DNA from: Caldilineaceae bacterium
GTDB taxonomy: Bacteria > Chloroflexota > Anaerolineae > Caldilineales > Caldilineaceae
Direction of reading: 5' to 3'
DNA: 64,000 bases
Assembly (NCBI GenBank): GCA_018003515.1
Contig: JAGNDO010000016.1
Span: 29,794 to 93,793 of the forward strand
The position numbers were made by a program, and so were the translations under genes. The stretch's first letter is position 1. Each line of letters begins with the position of its first letter. The notes beneath the pieces are model-generated. The model saw nothing but the letters and a program-made list of their open reading frames with translations. It was not told where the DNA came from and searched no databases. Shown one piece after another: positions 8,746 through 17,372 of the stretch.

Positions 8746-9771
8746 ATGCCACAACCACTGCTGTACCTATTGATCGCCACGGGGTTGATCGCCCTGACCC
8801 TGGCCTTGGTTTGGCCCATGCACGGGATCATCCCCCGCATCCGCCAGGCCCGGCGCTCCACGGAGCGGGTGTTGATCGAGGATACCCTCAAACATTTGCA
8901 CAGCCTGGAGACCCGGCAGCGCCGCCCCACCTTGGAGAGCGTGGCCGGCGCGGTCAACATCTCGGTCAACCGGGTGCCTCCTCTGCTGGAGACCATGCAG
9001 GATCGGGAGTTGGTGACCATGCACAACGGGGACTTTCACCTGACCGACCACGGCCGGGAGTATGCCCTGCACATGATCCGGGCCCACCGGCTGTGGGAGA
9101 GCTATCTGGCCGACACCACGGGCTACGGTGAATCCGACTGGCATGGGCAGGCCGAGGCCATTGAACATACCCTGGCCCCCCAGGATGTGGATGCCCTGGC
9201 CGCCCGCCTGGGCAACCCGATGATCGACCCCCACGGCGACCCCATCCCCACAGCCGCCGGGGAGTATGTGCCCCACGGCGGCCATCCCCTCAGCGGCGTG
9301 CAGGCCGGGGAAACCGTGCGCATTGTGCATCTGGAGGACGAGCCAGACATGGTCTATGCCCAACTGGTGGCGGACGGGCTCTATCTGGACCAGATCATCC
9401 AGGTTTTGGAAAACGATCCCCAGCGGGTGCGCTTTTGGGCAGATGGCCACGAGCACACGTTGGCCCCCCTGGTGGCAGCCAACGTCTCGGTCCTGCCATT
9501 GCCCCCGGAAGTCAGCACGGATATCGCCCCGGCCCAGCGGCTGGATGGTCTGCAAGAAGGCGAACAGGCCAACATCACCGCCATCAGCCGGGCCTGCCGG
9601 GGCGCGGAACGGCGACGCTTGATGGATCTGGGCATCGTCCCCGGCACCCAAGTCACCGTGGAGATGCACAGCCCGTCCGGCGACCCCACGGCCTACCGCA
9701 TCCGGGACACCATCATCGCCCTGCGCCGAGAGCAGGCCCGGCACATTCGGATTGAACGCGCTGAAGCGTAA
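8746..9771 (+). CDS. Membrane-anchored DtxR-like regulator with FeoA domains
   Basis: 341 residues from the ATG at 8746, which follows AAAGGA; an upstream in-frame start would translate filler repeat. Residues 5-24 are a single transmembrane helix (LLYLLIATGLIALTLALVW). Then come a winged HTH (about 45-105), a DtxR dimerisation/metal domain (about 110-175, containing IDPHGDPIP), a first SH3-like FeoA domain (about 180-245) and a second FeoA domain at the C-terminus (about 265-338, MDLGIVPGTQVTVEM). FeoA proteins assist the FeoB iron channel; DtxR proteins sense Fe(II). The combination on a membrane anchor next to split feoB suggests a FeoB partner that may no longer, or not only, bind DNA. 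It shares the DPHGDPIP phrase with the soluble paralogue upstream. Confidence 0.88.
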   Translation: MPQPLLYLLIATGLIALTLALVWPMHGIIPRIRQARRSTERVLIEDTLKHLHSLETRQRRPTLESVAGAVNISVNRVPPLLETMQDRELVTMHNGDFHLTDHGREYALHMIRAHRLWESYLADTTGYGESDWHGQAEAIEHTLAPQDVDALAARLGNPMIDPHGDPIPTAAGEYVPHGGHPLSGVQAGETVRIVHLEDEPDMVYAQLVADGLYLDQIIQVLENDPQRVRFWADGHEHTLAPLVAANVSVLPLPPEVSTDIAPAQRLDGLQEGEQANITAISRACRGAERRRLMDLGIVPGTQVTVEMHSPSGDPTAYRIRDTIIALRREQARHIRIERAEA

Positions 9772-9772
9772 T

Positions 9773-9821
9773 GAATATCGAGTATCGAGTATCGCGACAA
9801 TACTCGATACTCGATACGCCT
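9773..9821. repeat. ATCGAGTATCG inverted filler repeat
   Basis: Tandem ATCGAGT copies are followed by their complements (ACTCGAT), forming a hairpin. The same unit recurs at about 15700-15805, 18333-18350 and 18708-18733. Confidence 0.75.
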
Positions 9822-9842
9822 TCAACACCTGGAGAAAACCCT

Positions 9843-10703
9843 ATGTCAACACAAACAACCTCACCACAACCTCAATCCTACACCCCCACCTCCGCCGCCT
9901 GCGAAGGCTGCGCCATCCACAACGCCGCCATGCTCAAGAAGTTGGGCGTGGACATGAGCAGTTGGGATTATGTGGTCGGTCTGGCCGGCAACCCCAACGT
10001 GGGCAAGAGTACGGTCTTCAACGCCCTGACCGGGCTGCGCCAGCACACGGGCAACTGGCCGGGCAAGACCGTCAGCCGGGCCGAGGGCGGCTTTCTCTAT
10101 GCAGACAAGCGCTACAAGATGGTCGATCTGCCCGGCACATACTCCCTTTTGGCCACCAGCCTAGACGAGGAGGTGGCCCGAGATTTCATCCTCTTTGGCC
10201 AGCCGGATGTGACCCTGATCGTGGTCGACGCCACCCGGCTGGAACGCAACCTGAATCTTGTACTCCAGGTCTTGGAAATCACTGACCGGGCTGTGGTCTG
10301 TCTCAACCTGATCGACGAGGCCCGCCGCCACAAGTTGACAGTGGACGAGCGCCGCCTGGCCCGAGACCTGGGCGTGCCCGTTGTCCCCACCGCGGCCCGA
10401 CAGGGGGAAGGGCTGCCCGAACTGCTCCAAGCCATCCACCAAGTGGCCACGGGGGAGATTGTCTGCCGTCCCCACCGGCTGCAAAAAGAGCCGCCCGCCC
10501 TCAAGCGCGCCATGCAGCCGGTGATCGAACAGTTGCAGACCCTCTTCCCCGGTCTGCCCAACGCCCGCTGGGTGGCCCTGCGCCTGCTGGACGGGGACGA
10601 ACGCATCATGCAGGCCGTGCGTAACGGCGAACTGGGCGACCTGCGCCGGGGCGACCCGGAACTGGTGGCGGAGCAGTTTAGCATTCAATTGACACCGGCG
10701 TAG
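9843..10703 (+). CDS. feoB: FeoB G-protein domain as a separate protein
   Basis: 286 residues starting at the ATG at 9843 with GGAG eight bases upstream. It holds only the cytosolic GTPase half of FeoB: G1 GNPNVGKS (49-56), G2-region Thr in RQHTGNWPGKTVSR, G3 DLPGTYSL and G4 NLID, followed by the helical GDI-like region (LLDGDERIMQAV). A CxxC pair (CEGC, 20-23) precedes the G domain. There is no membrane segment; the channel is encoded by the next gene. GTP binding and hydrolysis here should gate Fe(II) entry. The gene lies directly downstream of the FeoA-containing regulator in one direction, so an operon is likely. Confidence 0.93.
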   Translation: MSTQTTSPQPQSYTPTSAACEGCAIHNAAMLKKLGVDMSSWDYVVGLAGNPNVGKSTVFNALTGLRQHTGNWPGKTVSRAEGGFLYADKRYKMVDLPGTYSLLATSLDEEVARDFILFGQPDVTLIVVDATRLERNLNLVLQVLEITDRAVVCLNLIDEARRHKLTVDERRLARDLGVPVVPTAARQGEGLPELLQAIHQVATGEIVCRPHRLQKEPPALKRAMQPVIEQLQTLFPGLPNARWVALRLLDGDERIMQAVRNGELGDLRRGDPELVAEQFSIQLTPA

Positions 10704-10740
10704 CGAATGAGCGAATGGCAAATGGCGAAGCAATACACAC

Positions 10741-10801
10741 CATTCGCCATTCGCCATTCGCCATTCGCCATTCACCATTCGCCATTCGCCATTCGCCATT
10801 C
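10741..10801. repeat. ATTCGCC tandem repeat between the two feoB halves
   Basis: About eight copies of a 7-bp unit (CCATTCG) are preceded at 10703-10729 by complementary GCGAATG copies, giving a potential stem. The repeat sits exactly where an ordinary FeoB would be continuous, between the G-domain and channel genes. Confidence 0.8.
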
Positions 10802-10817
10802 ATAAGGACTATCAACC

Positions 10818-12245
10818 ATGACCACAACAACCCTAAAACCCGATGACCTGCTGGCTGGGGTGATGAGGAGCCGGCGGGAGTTGAGCGGCGATGTCCACGA
10901 ACAGTGGGTGGAGGCCATCTATACCGAGGCCGCCCAGTTGGCCGACCGGGCCGTGACCCGACCCAATACGCCCACCCGGTTTGACCTTGACCGCACCATC
11001 GACCGCCTGGTGACCAGCCGACTGTGGGGCTTTCCCATCATGATCCTGCTCTTTACCGGCGTGCTGTGGCTGACGATTTCCGGGGCCAATGTGCCTTCCG
11101 GCCTATTGGCCGACCTGCTTTTGGGCACGATCCACCCCTGGCTGAAGGGGCTGGCCGCCGCCATCGGCCTGCCCTGGTGGCTGGACGGCTTTCTGCTCGA
11201 CGGCGTCTACCTGGCCACGGCCTGGGTGATCGCGGTCATGCTGCCGCCTATGGCCATCTTCTTCCCCCTCTTTACGCTGTTGGAGGATCTGGGCTATCTG
11301 CCCAGGGTGGCCTTCAACTTGGACAACATGTTCAAAAAGAGCGGTGCCCACGGCAAACAGGCCATGAGCATGATGATGGGCTTTGGCTGCAACGCCGCCG
11401 GGGTGGTGGCCACCCGCATCATCGACAGCCCGCGGGAACGGCTGATCGCCATCATCACCAACAACTTCTCCCTGTGCAATGGCCGCTGGCCCACCCAGAT
11501 CCTGATCGCCACCCTCTTTGTGGGGGCCTTGGCCCCGCCTGCCCTGGCCGGGTTGATCTCGGCCACCGCGGTGGTGGCCATCGCCCTGCTGGGCATCTTT
11601 CTCAGCTTTGGGGTCTCGTGGGTACTCTCCCGCACCATGCTGAAAGGGCAGGTCTCCACCTTTAGCCTGGAACTGCCCCCCTATCGTCCGCCCCAGATCT
11701 GGCAGACCATCTACACTTCGTTGATCGACCGCACCATGTTGGTGCTGTGGCGGGCCATCGTCTTTGCCGCCCCAGCCGGCGCGGTGATCTGGCTGATCGC
11801 CAACGTGCATGTGGGCAACGCCTCCGTGGCCGAATGGACCATCACCTTCTTGCAGCCAGCCGGCTGGCTACTTGGCCTAAACGGGGTGATTCTGTTAGCC
11901 TATATCATTGCCATCCCGGCCAACGAGATCGTGATCCCCACGGTCCTAATGCTCACCGTGCTGGCCACGGGCATGAGCGGGGTGGGCCAGGGTGCCGGCG
12001 TCATGTTCGAGCTGGACCAACTGGGCGACACCCTCAACGTCCTCAACGCCGGGGGCTGGACCCTGCTGACCGCGGTCAACCTGATGCTCTTCAGCCTGAT
12101 CCACAACCCGTGCAGCACGACCATCTACACCATCTATAAAGAGACCGGCAGCGTCAAATGGACCACGGTCGCCACCCTGATCCCCGTGGGGTTGGGGATT
12201 GTGGTGACGTTCTTCGTGGCGCAGGTTTGGCGGTTGTTTGTGTAA
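10818..12245 (+). CDS. feoB: FeoB membrane channel domain as a separate protein
   Basis: 475 residues; start at 10818 with AAGGA about ten bases upstream. It corresponds to the C-terminal half of FeoB: a soluble helical linker (1-70), then about nine transmembrane segments in two Gate (nucleoside-recognition) repeats flanking the central FeoB region. Recognisable conserved stretches include [29 protein letters not shown] (the core Cys-containing motif) and [14 protein letters not shown]. It forms the Fe(II) permease in the cytoplasmic membrane and must work with the separate G protein encoded 114 bp upstream. I see no sign of decay, so this is a stable gene split rather than a frameshifted feoB. 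Confidence 0.93.
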   Translation: MTTTTLKPDDLLAGVMRSRRELSGDVHEQWVEAIYTEAAQLADRAVTRPNTPTRFDLDRTIDRLVTSRLWGFPIMILLFTGVLWLTISGANVPSGLLADLLLGTIHPWLKGLAAAIGLPWWLDGFLLDGVYLATAWVIAVMLPPMAIFFPLFTLLEDLGYLPRVAFNLDNMFKKSGAHGKQAMSMMMGFGCNAAGVVATRIIDSPRERLIAIITNNFSLCNGRWPTQILIATLFVGALAPPALAGLISATAVVAIALLGIFLSFGVSWVLSRTMLKGQVSTFSLELPPYRPPQIWQTIYTSLIDRTMLVLWRAIVFAAPAGAVIWLIANVHVGNASVAEWTITFLQPAGWLLGLNGVILLAYIIAIPANEIVIPTVLMLTVLATGMSGVGQGAGVMFELDQLGDTLNVLNAGGWTLLTAVNLMLFSLIHNPCSTTIYTIYKETGSVKWTTVATLIPVGLGIVVTFFVAQVWRLFV

Positions 12246-12321
12246 CATCGGGTGTTTGATGTGGGATCTGTCTTTTGGTTGCGCGGTTAAGATGATTTGC
12301 AATTCCCAACCGGGCGGCCAA

Positions 12322-12478
12322 TCATGCACCACCGCCGGGGGCTGAAGCGCCCCGGCTGGACAGAAAAAACCCGATGAATCGGGTTGGGTGGGTTGAGCGG
12401 ATGGCGTAATCATGCACCACCGCCGGGGGCTAAAGCGCCCCGGCTGGACAGGAAAACCCGATGAATCGGGTTGGGCGG
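12322..12478 (+). repeat. REP-like double-hairpin units, left set (two copies)
   Basis: Two units of about 67 bp begin at about 12322 and 12409. Each contains two palindromes: CCGGGGGCTGAAGCGCCCCGG (first copy at 12335-12355) and AACCCGATGAATCGGGTT (12368-12385). They are the reverse complement of the units at 13056-13412, so the transposase gene is bracketed by oppositely oriented sets. Confidence 0.88.
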
Positions 12479-12498
12479 GATCGTGAGACAAATGAGGA

Positions 12499-12942
12499 TC
12501 ACCCGCGTTCGGGGGGTGGAGGCAATTCGTTGTTTTCGCTCCAACGCTCCAAGCGTGCGATGAGGTTGTTTGTCTTGTGACGGGCCTCTTGGGATTGGAC
12601 GTATTCGATCACCCAGCCAAGGTGTCTGGCCCCAAAAGAAACAACGCCATAACTGTCTTGAAAATAGAGACTCTGACCGCCAGGCCGAGCAATCCTGTTG
12701 ACATGATAGGATGTGGACCCTTTGATGTCATGCACAAATGTCGCTATGGCGATCTTCGGATGAACAGAGGCAACGACATGGACGTGATCGAGATAACCGC
12801 CCACGGCATGAACATAGGTATCCTTGCTTGTGCCTTTTCGGGTTAAAAACTCAAACACCTCTGGCGCAATCTCAGGAATAATCAGTTCTGCTCGATTCTT
12901 CGTTGCCCACACGATGTGATAGTAGAGTCTCCAGTAAGCCAT
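12499..12942 (-). CDS. IS200-like / REP-associated tyrosine transposase (RAYT)
   Basis: 147 residues, Y1-transposase (HUH) fold. The HUH metal motif is DHVHVV (about residues 52-57) and the likely catalytic tyrosine is in VIEYVQSQEARH (about 111). Nearby typical phrases are YYHIVWATKNR at the N-terminus and HDIKGSTSYHVN. Such enzymes nick single-stranded DNA at hairpins. Here the gene is flanked by two REP-like units on one side and four on the other in inverted orientation, the arrangement described for RAYTs and their BIME/REP substrates. No accessory TnpB gene is present. The reading frame is intact. Transposition versus domesticated repeat maintenance cannot be decided from sequence alone. 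Confidence 0.9.
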   Translation of the reverse strand: MAYWRLYYHIVWATKNRAELIIPEIAPEVFEFLTRKGTSKDTYVHAVGGYLDHVHVVASVHPKIAIATFVHDIKGSTSYHVNRIARPGGQSLYFQDSYGVVSFGARHLGWVIEYVQSQEARHKTNNLIARLERWSENNELPPPPERG

Positions 12943-13055
12943 TGCGATTCCTTTCTGGCTGGCAAGTTGACAAGTTAACCGCTACCACCAATGCTACACG
13001 CATCCAAGCCCCATGTCATTACGCACAATGGCGTATTTTTGGGAGGCCAAGCGGG

Positions 13056-13412
13056 TACCGCCAGCACACGAGCCTCCCCATCACCAACCCGATTCATCGG
13101 GTTTTCCCTGACCAGCCGGGGCGCTTCAGCCCCCGGCGAATGCCGTCAACACACGAGGTCCCCAATCACCAACCCGATTCATCGGGTTTTCCCTGACCAG
13201 CCGGGGCGCTTCAGCCCCCGGCGAATGCCGTCAACACACGAGGTTCCCAATCACCAACCCGATTCATCGGGTTTTCCCTGACCAGCCGGGGCGCTTCAGC
13301 CCCCGGCGAATGCCGTCAACACACGAGGCCCCCAATCACCAACCCGATTCATCGGGTTTTCCCTGACCAGCCGGGGCGCTTCAGCCCCCGGCGGACGCCG
13401 TCAACACACAGG
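13056..13412 (+). repeat. Array of four 85-bp REP-like repeats, right set
   Basis: Near-identical units start at 13081, 13166, 13251 and 13336, exactly 85 bp apart, with a partial unit before the first. Each has the palindromes AACCCGATTCATCGGGTT and CCGGGGCGCTTCAGCCCCCGG plus a tail TGCCGTCAACACACGAGG. The array ends nine bases before the P-type ATPase start codon, so it must form most of that gene's upstream region. With the transposase gene it accounts for the gene-free interval 12943-13420. Confidence 0.9.
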
Positions 13413-13420
13413 ACCCACCT

Positions 13421-15724
13421 ATGAAAGCAACCACCACCCAACCCGCCCCCCAAACCTTCACCATCACCGGCATGGACTGCGCGGATTGTGCGCTGACCGT
13501 GCAGACCGGCGTCAACCGCCTGGACGGGGTGACAAAAGCCGAGATCAACTTCGCCGTGGCCAAGCTGACCGTGGACGGCGAGATCGACGCCGATTCCGTA
13601 GTCAAGCGCGTACGAGAACTGGGCTACGACGTGGCGGACCCAGACGAAGCCGCCGCCCCGATCCAGGCTTTGCCCAATTTTTTCGGCTATCTCCTCACCG
13701 GTCGGGACACCCGCCTGGCCCTGCTGGGCGGGCTGCTGATCTTGCCGGGGCTGATCTTTAACGAATTTCTGCCCATGTTGGGCATCGAGCATTGGCTTTT
13801 TGACCTCACTTCCATCGGAGCCATGATCGTGGCCGGGTTGCCCATTGCCCGCAGCGCCTGGGCCAGCCTGACCATCAACCGGCGCATCACCATCAACGTG
13901 CTCATGACCATTGCCGCCATCGGTGCGGTGATCATCGGCGCGTACACCGAGGCCGGGCTGGTCATGGTCCTCTTTGCCGTGGGCGAGGCGCTGGAGGGCT
14001 ACACCATGCAGCGCAGCCGCCACGCCATCCGTAGCCTGATGGAAGTGGCCCCCAACACAGCCACGGTCTTGCGCCCGTGCATGGACTGCGGCGGCCACAT
14101 GGGCAAACCCCTGGACGACGGCACGATCTACACCGGCGGCCCTTGCCCCATGTGCGGCGTGGAGCAACAGATCGTCTCCGTGGATGATCTGGCCCTGGGC
14201 GAGACCATCGTCGTACGCCCCGGCGAGCGCATCCCCATGGACGGCGTGGTGCTGACCGGCCTCTCCGGGGTCAACCAGGCCCCCATCACCGGCGAGAGCG
14301 TGCCCGTGGACAAGCAGCCCGGCGACGAGATCTTCGCCGGCAGCATCAACGGCCAGGGCGCGCTGGAAGTGGAAGTCACCCGCCACGCCGCGGACAACAC
14401 CATCGCCCGCCTCATCCGCCTGGTGGAGGAGGCCCAGGCCCAAAAGGCCCCGGCCCAGCGTTTTGTGGACCGCTTCGCCGAAGTCTACACCCCGGCAGTG
14501 GTGGTTCTGGCCGCCCTGATCGCCATCCTCCCCCCGCTGATCTGGGGGCTGCCCTTTTGGAACACAATCGACGGCGGCCAGGGTTGGCTCTATCGGGCCT
14601 TGACCCTGCTGGTCGTGGCTTGCCCCTGCGCCCTGGTCATCAGTACACCGGTCAGCATCATTAGCGCCATCAGCAACGCGGCTCGCCACGGGGTGCTGAT
14701 CAAAGGCGGGGCCTATTTGGAAGCCATGAGCCGGGTGCGGGCCATCGCCTTCGACAAAACCGGTACTTTGACCGCAGGCCGTCCCGCCGTGGTGACTGTG
14801 CGGGCCGTGGACTGTGTGGACCCGGCTGGTGAGCTGTGCGATCCGTGCGGAGAGCTACTCTCCCTGGCCGCGGCGGTGGAGGGACGCAGCGAGCATCCCC
14901 TGGCCAGGGCCGTGGTGGCCGCGTCCCAAGAGCGGGGACACAACGGCTATCCTGCGGCCCAGGCCGTGACCGCGTTGATGGGGGCCGGGGTTTCCGGGAC
15001 CGTGGCCGGCCAATCCGTGTTTATCGGCAGCCACGCCCATTTTGACGCCCACATCGCCCACACCGCAGATCAATGCGCCCAGATCGACGCTGCGGCCGGA
15101 TTGGGCCAGACGCCCCTGCTGGTCAGCGCGGCGGACGAATATCGGGGCTACATCACCGTGGCCGACACCGTGCGGGAGAGCAGTCGCCAGGTTTTGGCCG
15201 ACCTGAAACGGGCGGGCATGAATCATTTGGTCATGCTGACCGGAGACAACCCGGCCACGGCCCAAGCCATCGCCGACCAGGTCGGGGTGACGGATGTGCG
15301 GGCGGGGCTACTGCCGGCGGACAAGGTGGCCGCCGTGCGGGATCTGATGGCCCAATTTGGCGATGTGGCCTTTGTGGGGGATGGCATCAACGACGCCCCG
15401 GCCCTGGCCGCGGCCAGCGTGGGCATCGCCATGGGCACATCCGGCGGCGGCACGGCCCAGGCTATGGAGACCGCGGACATCGCCCTCATGGGCGAAGACT
15501 TGGGCCAACTGCCCTTTTTGGTCAGCCTCAGCCGGGCGGCCATGAACACCATCCGCGCCAACGTCATCTTCGCCATCGGCATCAAACTCGTCTTCCTGGC
15601 CCTGGTCCTCACCGGTCTCGGCTCCATGTGGCTGGCCGTCTTGGCCGACGTGGGGGCCAGTTTGTTGGTGACGTTGAATGGGATGAGGCTTTTGAATGCG
15701 TATCGTGTATCGAGTATCGAGTAA
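13421..15724 (+). CDS. Heavy-metal P1B-type ATPase with inserted CxxC/CxxC loop
   Basis: 767 residues. Domains: HMA metal-binding domain 10-75 (GMDCADC, 18-23), membrane helices, actuator domain, the metal-site helix with ACPCALVIS, phosphorylation motif DKTGT, nucleotide-domain SEHPLARAV and hinge GDGINDAPALAAA. The CPC motif and HMA domain put it with zinc/cadmium/lead or copper exporters; HEHP-type and C-terminal signatures look ZntA/CadA-like, but the metal is not certain. Residues 220-245 carry C220, C223, C242 and C245, a rubredoxin/zinc-ribbon-like insertion at the edge of the actuator domain that is absent from typical members. The last residues (NAYRVSSIE) are read from an ATCGAGT filler repeat rather than family sequence. 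The start at 13421 has only a weak AGGA upstream. Confidence 0.92.
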   Translation: MKATTTQPAPQTFTITGMDCADCALTVQTGVNRLDGVTKAEINFAVAKLTVDGEIDADSVVKRVRELGYDVADPDEAAAPIQALPNFFGYLLTGRDTRLALLGGLLILPGLIFNEFLPMLGIEHWLFDLTSIGAMIVAGLPIARSAWASLTINRRITINVLMTIAAIGAVIIGAYTEAGLVMVLFAVGEALEGYTMQRSRHAIRSLMEVAPNTATVLRPCMDCGGHMGKPLDDGTIYTGGPCPMCGVEQQIVSVDDLALGETIVVRPGERIPMDGVVLTGLSGVNQAPITGESVPVDKQPGDEIFAGSINGQGALEVEVTRHAADNTIARLIRLVEEAQAQKAPAQRFVDRFAEVYTPAVVVLAALIAILPPLIWGLPFWNTIDGGQGWLYRALTLLVVACPCALVISTPVSIISAISNAARHGVLIKGGAYLEAMSRVRAIAFDKTGTLTAGRPAVVTVRAVDCVDPAGELCDPCGELLSLAAAVEGRSEHPLARAVVAASQERGHNGYPAAQAVTALMGAGVSGTVAGQSVFIGSHAHFDAHIAHTADQCAQIDAAAGLGQTPLLVSAADEYRGYITVADTVRESSRQVLADLKRAGMNHLVMLTGDNPATAQAIADQVGVTDVRAGLLPADKVAAVRDLMAQFGDVAFVGDGINDAPALAAASVGIAMGTSGGGTAQAMETADIALMGEDLGQLPFLVSLSRAAMNTIRANVIFAIGIKLVFLALVLTGLGSMWLAVLADVGASLLVTLNGMRLLNAYRVSSIE

Positions 15725-15823
15725 TTTTGTGGTCGAGAACTGGGTTGTTTCAAACGGCGAATTGTCGTCAACAACGTTTACTCGATACGCATTACTCGAT
15801 ACCCTTCCCCAAGGAGAAAACCA

Positions 15824-16210
15824 ATGGCAACACCCAATCTAGTCGGCCTGATCGTGCAAGACATGGCCGCGGCCCTGGCGTTTTATCGGCTGCTGGGGCT
15901 GGAGATTCCCCCGGAGATGGACGCGGAGGGGCATGTGGAGGTGACGTTGGATGGCGGATTCCGCCTGGCCTGGGACACGGTGGAGGTGATCCACTCTTTC
16001 AACCCGGCATGGACGCCCGCCACGGGCCACCGCATGAGCCTGGCCTTCCTCTGCGCCGACGCGGCCGAGGTAGATCGCCTCTACGCCGCCGTGATCGCCG
16101 CCGGATATCACGGCCACACCGCCCCCTGGGATGCCTTCTGGGGTCAGCGCTACGCCATCGTCCACGACCCGGACGGCAACCCGGTGGATCTGTTTGCGCC
16201 GCTTGGGTGA
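15824..16210 (+). CDS. VOC-family (glyoxalase/bleomycin-resistance fold) protein
   Basis: 128 residues, one vicinal-oxygen-chelate module with two beta-alpha-beta-beta-beta units. It begins LVGLIVQDMAAALAFYRLLG and ends with the typical IVHDPDGNPVDLFAP. AAGGAG precedes the ATG by about nine bases. VOC proteins are metal-dependent enzymes or ligand-binding resistance proteins; the substrate cannot be predicted. It is separated from the P-type ATPase by an ATCGAGT filler hairpin and probably has its own transcript. Confidence 0.85.
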   Translation: MATPNLVGLIVQDMAAALAFYRLLGLEIPPEMDAEGHVEVTLDGGFRLAWDTVEVIHSFNPAWTPATGHRMSLAFLCADAAEVDRLYAAVIAAGYHGHTAPWDAFWGQRYAIVHDPDGNPVDLFAPLG

Positions 16211-16277
16211 GAAGCTGAGCGGGTGAAGGGGTGAGCGGGTGAAGGGGTGAAGGGGTGAACGGGTGAAGGGGTGAACG
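16205..16277 (+). repeat. GGGTGAA-type tandem filler
   Basis: Imperfect copies of GGGGTGAAGGGGTGAGCG fill the gap between the VOC and GNAT genes. The same family fills 21611-21782 and, as its complement, 58903-58996. Confidence 0.75.
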
Positions 16278-16284
16278 GGGCCAT

Positions 16285-16794
16285 ATGACCAATCAACAGA
16301 TCAACCAATCCACCATCACCCCCCTGCTGGCGGAGGATTGGCCCCAAGTCCGGGCCATCTACTTGGCTGGTATCGCCACGGGCAACGCCACCTTTGAGAC
16401 CTCTGCGCCGGATTGGGAGAGCTGGGACAAGGCCCGGCGGCCCGATTGTCGGCTGGCGGCCCGGTCCCAGGATGGCGGACTGTTGGGCTGGGCGGCCCTC
16501 AGCCCGGTCTCCAGCCGGGCGGTCTATGCCGGGGTGGCGGAGGTGAGCGTCTATGTGGCCGAAGCCGCCAGGGGCCAGGGTGTGGGACTGGCCCTGCTCT
16601 CCGCCCTGGTGACGGCGTCCGAGACCGCCGGGGTGTGGACGCTGACCGCTGGCATCTTCCCGGAGAACGCAGCCAGCATCCGCCTGCACCAACGCTGCGG
16701 TTTCCGCGTTCTGGGCACGGCAGAACGCCGGGGCCAACGCCACGGCGTATGGCGGGATGTGGTCTTGATGGAGCGACGCAGCACCCAGGTTTAG
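16285..16794 (+). CDS. GNAT acetyltransferase, phosphinothricin-acetyltransferase-like
   Basis: 169 residues covering a single GNAT domain. The acetyl-CoA pyrophosphate loop is ARGQGVGLALL (about 95-106), preceded by AEVSVYVAEA and followed by the subfamily phrase IFPENAASIRLHQRCGFR. This pattern matches the Pat/MnaT group, which acetylates small amines such as phosphinothricin, methionine sulfone or amino acids. No good ribosome-binding site is visible before 16285 because the spacer is filler repeat. The substrate is unknown. Confidence 0.85.
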   Translation: MTNQQINQSTITPLLAEDWPQVRAIYLAGIATGNATFETSAPDWESWDKARRPDCRLAARSQDGGLLGWAALSPVSSRAVYAGVAEVSVYVAEAARGQGVGLALLSALVTASETAGVWTLTAGIFPENAASIRLHQRCGFRVLGTAERRGQRHGVWRDVVLMERRSTQV

Positions 16795-16952
16795 TTCATA
16801 GTTAGCGCTTCATCGCCCTTTTTCGGCCCATGTGTGAACGGATTTGGGGGCTACCGCCCTTTGGTGTACTATGTCCTGACTGGTGGATGTCCCCCGGATG
16901 GGAACAGAACTAGGCCACCAACGAGCAATCTAGTCACTAAAGGAGTGAAACC

Positions 16953-17147
16953 ATGGCATACAGCCACACGAACAGCAAGGGCAACACCTACTACCTGCAC
17001 GGTCGCGAGCGCAAGACCAAGAACGGCAGCACCACCCTCTACTTCTTCTCCAAGGAGAGCGAAGGCGGGCTGGACGCCGTGCCGGCCGGCCGCGTGGTGG
17101 CCGAGACCGCCAGCGGCATGCTGGTCCTGAAGAAGGAAGTCGAGTAA
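16953..17147 (+). CDS. Small conserved hypothetical protein, 64 aa
   Basis: A 64-residue basic protein (MAYSHTNSKGNTYYLHGRER...) with a strong AAAGGAG nine bases upstream and a textbook terminator after the stop, so it is a genuine single-gene transcript. I recall similar short proteins with the pattern YYLH...TLYFF...DAVPAG...VLKK in several bacterial groups, but know no function. There are no cysteines, signal peptide or membrane segments. The sequence is consistent with a small beta-rich fold. Confidence 0.82.
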   Translation: MAYSHTNSKGNTYYLHGRERKTKNGSTTLYFFSKESEGGLDAVPAGRVVAETASGMLVLKKEVE

Positions 17148-17181
17148 GCAGCAGATCGGTCTTAGGACCGCCAAGACAAAA

Positions 17182-17220
17182 AGACCCTCGGGGGGAAACC
17201 TCCGGGGGTCTTTTTTGTTT
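17182..17220 (+). terminator. Rho-independent terminator of the 64-aa gene
   Basis: GACCCTCGGGGG pairs with CCTCCGGGGGTC across a GAAA loop, followed by TTTTTTGTTT. Confidence 0.92.
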
Positions 17221-17372
17221 CCCGACCCGGTGACGTAGCAATCGCGTGATGACCCTTGAACTATTCATCATTTCACGGTATCATCAATGCAACCCGTTTC
17301 ACCGAGCCTGAACGCCACCCAATCTCAGCGCCCGCCCTCAACAAGCCCAAACCCCATTTCAGGAGGAGCCCC

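Noticed and set aside
13056..13412. Regular repeats considered as a CRISPR array
   Set aside because: The whole 85-bp unit is repeated with no variable spacers, and the units contain paired palindromes and flank a RAYT transposase.
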